Below, in pieces: positions 1 to 4,719 of a stretch of DNA of 6,240 nt. The stretch comes from an uncultured Oscillospiraceae bacterium (GTDB lineage Bacteria > Bacillota > Clostridia > Oscillospirales > Acutalibacteraceae). Position 1 is the stretch's first letter; every line of letters begins with the position of its first letter. A program made the position numbers and the translations under genes. Where the stretch lies: assembly GCA_900552225.1 (NCBI GenBank), contig URYX01000111.1:1-6240 (forward strand), read 5' to 3'. The notes under the pieces are model-generated. The model was given only the letters and a program-made list of their open reading frames with translations, was not told where the DNA came from and did not search any database.

Positions 1-820
1 CCGCTGCCTCCGTCTCCGGTGCGGCCGGGGCCGTTTCAAAGAAACGCTGCGCCTCCTCCGCTGAGGGGAGCTCCCCGGCCGGGGCCTCCTCGGTCTGCAG
101 AGAGCTCAGAAGCTCCTGCAGGCGCACGCCTGCCGCATCGTTCTGGCGCGCAACGGCGGCCCGTTCCTCTCCGATGCGCTGCCGGGTCTCTCCGAGCTGC
201 GCCTCCAACACGGAGACGGAATCCTCCAGCGCCGTCAGACGCTCCTCACTGTAGCGGCAGGAGGCGGCAAGAAAGCTCTGACCGCAGACCTGCACCTCGT
301 CGATGCGGGCGCAGATACCGTCCAGCGCGGCGCGAAGCCGGGCGTTCTCCTCCTCCAGTGCCCGAAGACGGGACGTCAGCTGCCGCCCATAGGTGCGGCT
401 TTGCTGCAGTGTCTGCTCGGCGGTTTCGCAGCGGGTACGCAGATTGCTCAGAGACTGAAGCTCCCGCTCACGGTCGGCCAGTGTTTCCTGCGTCTGCTTC
501 AGCTCCTGCGCGGCGGCCTTGTATTGCTCCAGCTGATCGCGCATCAGGCGGTTTTGGCGGTTGTGCTCGTGCACCAGTTCCTCCAGCTGCGTATGGCTCT
601 CGCTCAGCGCCCTGTGCTCCTCGCTGAGCCGTGCCAGCTCGTCGGCCTGGCCGACGGAAAGAGCCTGTGCCGCGGCGGCGGCCTGCCGGGCCTCGTCCAG
701 CTGACGGAGGAGCATATCCTCGCGTGCCTGATGCTCGGACTTCAACTCCTCAATATAGCGTAAAACGTCCTGCCGGTGAAATCCGTGCAGACTGGAGCGA
801 AATTCGCCGGATTCTGCCAT
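1..820 (-). CDS. DivIVA-like N-terminal motif / long coiled-coil protein, partial (C-terminus beyond window)
   Basis: The frame is open from an ATG at 820-818 to the left edge (273 codons) with no stop. The start is supported by GGGAGGAG (827-834 on the minus strand) six bases upstream. Residues 13-26 read GFHRQDVLRYIEEL, which resembles the membrane-binding/oligomerising N-terminal motif of DivIVA/GpsB-type proteins (a G-F/Y-x-R-x-D-V-x-x-Y-I/L pattern). From about residue 27 to 245 the protein is rich in Glu, Gln, Arg, Leu and Ala with almost no Gly or Pro, as in a long alpha-helical coiled coil (for example QLEEL, LRALEEENARLRAAL). The last visible part turns Pro/Ala/Glu-rich, a probable flexible linker. 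No signal peptide or membrane segment is visible. DivIVA-type proteins act at septa, poles or in envelope growth; that role here is inferred from one short motif. It could equally be an uncharacterised clostridial coiled-coil protein. It has its own promoter and is separated from the tRNA by a terminator. Confidence 0.75.
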   Translation of the reverse strand, partial: MAESGEFRSSLHGFHRQDVLRYIEELKSEHQAREDMLLRQLDEARQAAAAAQALSVGQADELARLSEEHRALSESHTQLEELVHEHNRQNRLMRDQLEQYKAAAQELKQTQETLADRERELQSLSNLRTRCETAEQTLQQSRTYGRQLTSRLRALEEENARLRAALDGICARIDEVQVCGQSFLAASCRYSEERLTALEDSVSVLEAQLGETRQRIGEERAAVARQNDAAGVRLQELLSSLQTEEAPAGELPSAEEAQRFFETAPAAPETEAA

Positions 821-922
821 GATCTGCTCCTCCCTCCCAAACCTTGACCGGAATATAACACAGACAAAGCGCTCAGGGTACACCTGCTTTTGAAACGGCA
901 TATCTCCCCGATTGCTTTGTTT

Positions 923-951
923 ATTATAACAGGACTGCTTTTAAAAAACAA
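923..951 (-). promoter_or_regulatory. Sigma-A promoter of the leftward coiled-coil gene
   Basis: Read on the minus strand, TTGTTT (951-946) is followed after 17 bases by a perfect TATAAT (928-923). A TG one base upstream of the -10 makes it an extended -10 promoter. Transcription would start near 916, giving a leader of about 95 bases before the ATG at 820. A second AT-rich element (TTATATT on the minus strand, about 853-859) has no good -35 partner. Confidence 0.75.
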
Positions 952-1060
952 GACCTAAAATCGGCAAAACGGCCGCGGGACTTCCGTTCCTGACGGGAGA
1001 AAGCCGCTTTCCGGCCCGGCCGGTCTGTCCGCCCGCTCCGGGAAGCGATAGGGAGACAGT

Positions 1061-1100
1061 AAAAAAATCGGCAGGCACCCTTGAGATGCCTGCCGATTTT
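1061..1100 (-). terminator. Rho-independent terminator of tRNA-Pro
   Basis: A 14-bp perfect inverted repeat has arms at 1064-1077 and 1087-1100 (core ATCGGCAGGCA / TGCCTGCCGAT) and a 9-base loop. On the minus strand it is followed by a run of seven T (1067-1061), as expected for termination of leftward tRNA transcription. The right arm abuts the encoded CCA end of the tRNA. The rightward direction lacks a good T tail beyond TTTT. Confidence 0.9.
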
Positions 1101-1176
1101 GGTCGGAGTGACGGGATTCGAACCCATGGCCTCTTGGTCCCGAACCAAGCGCTCTACCAAACTGAGCTACACCCCG
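1100..1176 (-). tRNA. tRNA-Pro (anticodon CGG), CCA encoded
   Basis: On the minus strand a full cloverleaf can be read from 1176 to 1103, 74 bases. The acceptor stem is CGGGGTG paired with CACTCCG, with one G-U pair. The D stem is GCTC/GAGC, and the anticodon stem CTTGG/CCAAG carries the loop TTCGGGA. The variable loop has five bases, and the T stem ATGGG/CCCGT carries TTCGAAT. The anticodon (1142-1140) is CGG, which reads the proline codon CCG. C1-G72, A73 and G37 are typical of bacterial tRNA-Pro. The CCA 3' end is encoded (1102-1100). It is a single tRNA unit with its own promoter and terminator; no other tRNA is adjacent. Confidence 0.97.
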
Positions 1177-1260
1177 ACGCAGAAAGCTGCTGCGGCATTT
1201 TGCCGATGAAACCGGAAGCTCTTCCTGCTCCAAAAGCTCGGGAACCGTTACAGCTTTGCC

Positions 1261-1289
1261 ATTATACAGCTTTTCCGACGGTTTGTCAA
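1261..1289 (-). promoter_or_regulatory. Perfect-consensus sigma-A promoter of tRNA-Pro
   Basis: On the minus strand TTGACA (1289-1284), a 17-base spacer and TATAAT (1266-1261) match the sigma-A consensus at all 12 positions. Upstream (1290-1331) lie runs of A and T (AAAAAAA, TTTTT, TTTT) resembling an UP element. Initiation near 1254 would give a leader of about 78 bases that must be processed off before the mature tRNA 5' end at 1176. Confidence 0.92.
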
Positions 1290-1338
1290 CCCATTTTTTT
1301 GCAAAAGACGGAGAAAAACGTGTTTTTTTCCGAAAGCC

Positions 1339-1433
1339 CTGCGGCAAGGCACCGCCGCAGGCCGCCGCGGAACCGACGGGCAGATGGGAGGACGCAGACG
1401 ACAGGGACGGGAAGCCTTGGGGAGTCAAGGCTT
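1339..1433. repeat. Two small inverted repeats in the tRNA-lacZ intergenic region
   Basis: The stretch between the tRNA promoter and the lacZ promoter contains no credible gene. It holds two hairpins: CTGCGGC/GCCGCAG (1339-1345 and 1354-1360, 8-base loop) and AAGCCTTG/CAAGGCTT (1412-1419 and 1426-1433, 6-base loop). The second is followed six bases later by six T (1440-1445), so it could be a weak rightward terminator shielding lacZ. No rightward transcript enters here within the window, so its role is unknown. Confidence 0.4.
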
Positions 1434-1465
1434 TGCCGCTTTTTTGCTTTTCGAAAAAGGAAACG

Positions 1466-1495
1466 TTGACAAATCTGCGGCCGGTATGTTACTAT
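1466..1495 (+). promoter_or_regulatory. lacZ promoter with inverted repeat over the -10
   Basis: TTGACA (1466-1471) is followed after 18 bases by TACTAT (1490-1495), which matches the -10 consensus at four of six positions. A TG one base upstream (1487-1488) makes it an extended -10. The preceding T- and A-rich tract (1440-1458, including TTTTCGAAAA) resembles an UP element. An inverted repeat, GTATG (1484-1488) and CATAC (1497-1501) separated by eight bases, straddles the -10 and is a candidate operator. The leader would be roughly 64 bases. No catabolite-repression cre site was recognised. Confidence 0.7.
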
Positions 1496-1565
1496 GCATA
1501 CGGAAGGGCCGCAGCCACCCGACGGGCGGGGGCACGGCCGAAACAAGAAAACGGGTGATGAGCGG

Positions 1566-4400
1566 ATGAGATTTTACGAAAGCATAGCGAAAACCAGTGA
1601 AAACCGGCTGCCGCAGCGCAGCTATTATATTCCGTCCGGGGTATCGGAGTATACCCTGCTCAACGGAGAATGGCGGTTCCGGTATTTTGCGCGGGACATC
1701 GACTATACGGCGGACATCGACGCGTGGGATACCACGCCGGTCCCCTCCTGTTGGCAGCTGCACGGCTATGAAAACCCCAATTATACCAACGTGGCCTACC
1801 CTTATCCCTGCGATCCGCCGTATGTGCCGGATGACAACCCTCTCGGAGTGTACGAACGGGAGTTCACGCTGGAATCGCTGTTCGGACAGGTATATCTGGT
1901 GCTGGAGGGGGTCTGCTCCTGCGCCGAGGTGCTGGTCAACGGCCGTGAGGTGGGCTTTACACAGGGCAGCCACCTTCAGGCGGAGTTTGATCTGACGGAG
2001 TATGTACGGGAGGGGCAGAACACCCTGCGCGTCAAGGTGTACAAATGGAGCTGTTCCAGCTACCTCGAGGATCAGGATTTCTTCCGCTTCAACGGCATTT
2101 TCCGCGACTGCTATCTGCTGCAGCGCCCGCAGGGTCACATTGCCGACGTGCATATCGTGGCGGACGGCACCTCCGTCGAGGTGACGGCGGACCGTGCGGC
2201 AGATATCACGCTGCTTGCGCCGGACGGAAGCCCGATCGGCTTTGCCGGTCAGACCGACCGTGCGGTGTTCACGGTGGAGAACCCCGAGCTCTGGAACGCC
2301 GAAAAGCCCCACCTGTATACCGTGGTGCTGGAGCGGGGCGGCGAGCGGATCACGCAGAAAACGGGCTTTCGCAGGATCGCCGTTTCGCCGCAGGGCGAGC
2401 TGCTGGTGAACGGTACAGCCGTCAAGCTGCACGGCGTCAACCACCACGACACCGATCCGCACCGCGGATGGTGCCAGTCGGACGAGGCGCTGCTGCATGA
2501 CCTGCAGCGGATGAAGGAGCTGAACATCAACTGCATCCGCACCTCGCATTATCCGCCGACGCCGCACTTTTTGGAGCTGTGCGACGAGCTGGGCTTTTAT
2601 GTGATTCTGGAGACGGATCTCGAAACACACGGGTTCCAAAACCGCTATTCCGGCGGCACCGGCTATGACATGGAGAGCAGCGACTGGGTGTGCAACAAGC
2701 CGGAATGGGAAAAGGAATTTGTCGAGCGGATGCAGCGCGCCGTGCTGCGCGACCGCAACCACTGCTGCATTCTGATGTGGTCCACCGGCAACGAGAGCGG
2801 ACACGGGCCGAACCACGCGGCGATGATCCGCTGGCTGAGGACGCAGCGGGACGGACGGCTGGTGCACTGCGAGGATGCCTGCCGCAAGGGGGATAACTCG
2901 CTGGTGGACGTGGTATCCCAGATGTATTGGTCGCCGGAAAAGGTGGAGGAATACGCCAAGGACCCGACGCAGACCAAGCCGTTTTTCCTATGCGAATATT
3001 CCCACGCCATGGGCAACGGGCCGGGCGATGTCTATGCCTACAACCGGCTGTTTGAGGCCTATCCGAAGCTGATCGGCGGCTGTGTGTGGGAATGGGCGGA
3101 TCATGTGGTGACGGTGGACGGCGTGCAGCGCTACGGCGGGGATTTCCCCGGCGAGCTGACCCATGACGGCAATTTCTGCTGTGACGGTATGGTGTTCGCC
3201 GACCGCAGCGACAAGGCTGGCTCACGGGAGGTTCAGACGGCCTACCAGCCGATGCGTACCGAGCTCTCCGGCCGCACGCTGACGGTGTACAACCGGTTTG
3301 ATTTTACGGATCTGACGGAATGCGAGTTTGTCTATACCGTGGAGCGGGACGGCGAGACGGTGGCAGCGGAGGAACTGAGCCTGACGGCGGCGCCGCATAC
3401 CGGTGTGACCGTTTTGCTCCCGCCCGAGCTGTTTTCCCAGAAATGCCGCTGCGGTGTCTTCCTCAACTGCAGCCTGCTGCACGGCGGGGTACAGGTGGCG
3501 CAGACGCAGCACGAGCTGCCCTGTACGGTCGAGCACGGGCGGCCGTCGGCCGGACCCTGCTCCGTGGAGGAGACCGAGGCGGCCTACCGCATGACCGGCG
3601 ACGGCTTTGTCTATACGTTCTCCAAGCATTACGGCTGCATGGAGAGCCTTACGGTGGACGGGGAGGAAAAGCTCGCGGGCAGAACGCATCTGACGGCGTG
3701 GCGTGCGCCGACCGACAATGACCGCAACGTCAAGGCCTATTGGTTCCATGAGAACAACTGGCAGGGCGAGAATCTGGATGTCCCGTTTGAAAAGGTCTAT
3801 GCCGTCTCCCGTGACGGGAATCGGATTACCGTGGAGGGCTCCCTGGCCGGCATATCGCGCCAGCCGTATTTCCGGTTTACCAAAACCGTCTGCGTGCAGG
3901 CGGACGGACGGATTGACGTGACGCTGAGCGGACGGGTCGGGGAGCGGGTGCATTGGCTCCCGCGGCTCGGCTTTGAGGTGACGGCCCCGGCCGGGGAGGG
4001 CGTCTTCTGCTATTTCGGCTACGGTCCGTATGAGAGCTACTGCGATATGCACCATGCCTCAAGAATGGGACTGTACGAGAGCACGGCAGCGGAGGAATAC
4101 GTGCCGTATGTGCGCCCGCAGGAGCACGGCAACCATTACGGAACGCGGCTTCTGCGTATCGGAGGCTTTGAGATTACCGCCGAGCGGGGATTTGAGTTTG
4201 CCGTTTCCGAATATTCCACCCGCGCCCTTTACGAGGCACAGCATACCGACGAGCTGCAAAAGGACGGCCTGCTGCATCTGCGGATTGACTATAAGGTGTC
4301 GGGCATCGGCTCGAATTCCTGCGGCCCCGCACTGGCGGAGCCGTACCGGTTGGCCGAAAAGGACATCTTCTTTGCCTTCTCGGCGCGCCCGATGCGCTGA
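1566..4400 (+). CDS. lacZ: Beta-galactosidase, glycoside hydrolase family 2 (LacZ type)
   Basis: A 944-residue intracellular enzyme predicted to hydrolyse terminal beta-galactosides such as lactose. ATG 1566 is chosen because GGGTGA lies seven bases upstream and the conserved N-terminal region begins soon after; the frame extends upstream to 1494, but that part overlaps the promoter. Visible landmarks follow LacZ order. The N-terminal jelly-roll domain has the WQLHGYENPNYTNVAYP motif and VPDDNPLGVYER (about residues 62-98). HGVNHHD is at 289. RTSHYPPTPHF is near 325. The acid/base glutamate is in GNESGHG (Glu410), and the nucleophile is in LCEYSHAMGN (Glu477), followed by GGCVWEWADH. The C-terminal small-chain-type domain (about 670-940) includes WRAPTDNDRN (712) and a YGPYESY motif with RPQEHGNHYG. 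The protein is a little shorter than E. coli LacZ (about 1020 residues). No signal peptide or membrane segment is visible, so it is cytoplasmic. It stands alone without a permease or regulator here. Specificity for lactose over other beta-galactosides cannot be fixed from sequence. Confidence 0.96.
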   Translation: MRFYESIAKTSENRLPQRSYYIPSGVSEYTLLNGEWRFRYFARDIDYTADIDAWDTTPVPSCWQLHGYENPNYTNVAYPYPCDPPYVPDDNPLGVYEREFTLESLFGQVYLVLEGVCSCAEVLVNGREVGFTQGSHLQAEFDLTEYVREGQNTLRVKVYKWSCSSYLEDQDFFRFNGIFRDCYLLQRPQGHIADVHIVADGTSVEVTADRAADITLLAPDGSPIGFAGQTDRAVFTVENPELWNAEKPHLYTVVLERGGERITQKTGFRRIAVSPQGELLVNGTAVKLHGVNHHDTDPHRGWCQSDEALLHDLQRMKELNINCIRTSHYPPTPHFLELCDELGFYVILETDLETHGFQNRYSGGTGYDMESSDWVCNKPEWEKEFVERMQRAVLRDRNHCCILMWSTGNESGHGPNHAAMIRWLRTQRDGRLVHCEDACRKGDNSLVDVVSQMYWSPEKVEEYAKDPTQTKPFFLCEYSHAMGNGPGDVYAYNRLFEAYPKLIGGCVWEWADHVVTVDGVQRYGGDFPGELTHDGNFCCDGMVFADRSDKAGSREVQTAYQPMRTELSGRTLTVYNRFDFTDLTECEFVYTVERDGETVAAEELSLTAAPHTGVTVLLPPELFSQKCRCGVFLNCSLLHGGVQVAQTQHELPCTVEHGRPSAGPCSVEETEAAYRMTGDGFVYTFSKHYGCMESLTVDGEEKLAGRTHLTAWRAPTDNDRNVKAYWFHENNWQGENLDVPFEKVYAVSRDGNRITVEGSLAGISRQPYFRFTKTVCVQADGRIDVTLSGRVGERVHWLPRLGFEVTAPAGEGVFCYFGYGPYESYCDMHHASRMGLYESTAAEEYVPYVRPQEHGNHYGTRLLRIGGFEITAERGFEFAVSEYSTRALYEAQHTDELQKDGLLHLRIDYKVSGIGSNSCGPALAEPYRLAEKDIFFAFSARPMR

Positions 4401-4423
4401 TATTGCCCCCGGTTTCGGGAGGT

Positions 4424-4469
4424 ACAAAAACACTCCGCCGCTTTTTCGGAAGCGGCGGAGTGTTTTTGT
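4424..4469. terminator. Bidirectional Rho-independent terminator downstream of lacZ
   Basis: A perfect 20-bp inverted repeat has arms at 4424-4443 and 4450-4469 and a 6-base loop (TTTCGG). The GC-rich core ACTCCGCCGC is flanked by AAAAA on the left and TTTTT on the right, so it gives a stem plus U run in either direction. Rightward it ends lacZ, whose stop lies 24 bases upstream. Leftward it would catch read-through from the tracrRNA. Confidence 0.9.
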
Positions 4470-4493
4470 AGAATAAAAAATTGACAATTCGTG

Positions 4494-4522
4494 TTGAAAC
4501 GGAGGAAATTTTATGGTATACT
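4494..4522 (+). promoter_or_regulatory. Probable cas9 promoter (reads antisense across tracrRNA)
   Basis: TTGAAA (4494-4499), a 17-base spacer and TATACT (4517-4522) with an extended-10 TG at 4514-4515 form a strong sigma-A-like promoter pointing to cas9. Initiation near 4529 would give a leader of about 190 bases containing the complement of the whole tracrRNA. A TTGACA at 4481-4486 has no matching -10 at 16-18 bases. Whether cas9 really starts here or from a weaker site nearer its ATG (TATAGT at 4687-4692, poor -35) is not determined. Confidence 0.6.
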
Positions 4523-4557
4523 TCAAATAAAGAAGAGGAGCGTCTGTGGGCGGCCGA

Positions 4558-4684
4558 AATAACAAAAGAGACCTCCGAAGAAGTCTCTTTTGAGCACACA
4601 CTGTGCGGCCGAGCCGAGGCCGGCGAATTGAACGAAATTTTATTTGAACTCCGTAGTGTAATTTCGGGATGATTTCTCATACAG
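4558..4684 (-). ncRNA. tracrRNA of the type II CRISPR-Cas system (about 120-127 nt, ends approximate)
   Basis: Trans-activating RNA that pairs with CRISPR repeats to form the crRNA duplex cleaved by RNase III and bound by Cas9. It lies on the minus strand immediately upstream of cas9 behind a consensus promoter. Elements in order: the anti-repeat (about 4678-4642), containing GAAATTACACTACGGAGTTC and ending TTCAAATAA, which parallels the GTTAAAATAA end of the S. pyogenes anti-repeat; a nexus-like AATTTCGTTCAATT (4639-4626); a GC-rich hairpin (within 4624-4607); GCACA-GTG-TGTGC (4606-4594); and a terminator hairpin (4591-4564). The complement implies a crRNA repeat opening with something like GTTTGA and containing GTAGTGTAATTTC, consistent with the GTTTGAGAG-type repeats I recall for type II-A loci. 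The array itself is not in the window, so the pairing is predicted, not seen. Exact 5' and 3' ends are inferred from the promoter and terminator. Confidence 0.88.
4564..4591 (-). terminator. tracrRNA terminator hairpin with UUCG tetraloop
   Basis: On the minus strand AAAAGAGACTTC (4591-4580) pairs with GAGGTCTCTTTT (4575-4564) around the loop TTCG, giving a 12-bp stem closed by C-G with one G-U pair. It is followed by TTTTGTTATTT. On the plus strand the G-U becomes a C-A mismatch, so the fold favours minus-strand RNA, supporting the tracrRNA orientation. Confidence 0.85.
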
Positions 4685-4689
4685 GGTAT

Positions 4690-4718
4690 AGTATAGACCA
4701 ATGCGAGGGGGATGTCAA
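4690..4718 (-). promoter_or_regulatory. tracrRNA promoter overlapping the cas9 ribosome-binding site
   Basis: On the minus strand TTGACA (4718-4713), 17 bases, then TATACT (4695-4690), matching the sigma-A consensus at 11 of 12 positions. The -35 ends two bases from the cas9 ATG (4720), and the cas9 Shine-Dalgarno (4705-4711) is in the spacer. Initiation is expected at about 4682-4684. The -10 region reads TATACTATA, so the register could shift slightly. Confidence 0.88.
4705..4711 (+). promoter_or_regulatory. cas9 ribosome-binding site
   Basis: GAGGGGG lies eight bases upstream of ATG 4720 and decides that start. An earlier ATG at 4712 is out of frame and too close. The site sits inside the spacer of the opposing tracrRNA promoter, so its sequence is under two constraints. 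Confidence 0.75.
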
Positions 4719-4719
4719 T

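Noticed and set aside
19..763. Overlapping rightward open frames of 202 and 120 codons
   Set aside because: They are complements of the coiled-coil gene, Arg/Pro- or Leu-rich without domains or ribosome-binding sites.
1100..1176. tRNA as an integration site for a mobile element carrying lacZ and cas9
   Set aside because: No integrase, no direct repeat of the tRNA 3' end and no transposase are seen in the window.
1086..1469. 127-codon rightward open frame (and overlapping leftward frames at 924-1428)
   Set aside because: It spans the tRNA, its promoter and intergenic hairpins; the peptide ending in a phrase like DGIRTHGLLVPNQALYQTELHPD is the well-known false translation of a tRNA gene.
1425..2867. 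480-codon open frame on the minus strand
   Set aside because: It lies antisense to lacZ, whose reading frame carries the GH2 motifs; its sequence shows no recognisable domain and it runs back through the lacZ promoter.
4481..4509. TTGACA at 4481-4486 as the cas9 -35 box
   Set aside because: At 16-18 bases downstream there is only GGAAAT/GAAATT, a poor -10; the pair 4494-4499 and 4517-4522 is much better.
4481..4672. 63-codon rightward open frame between lacZ and cas9
   Set aside because: It starts at TTG within a TTGACA, has no ribosome-binding site and is antisense to the tracrRNA, which explains the sequence better.
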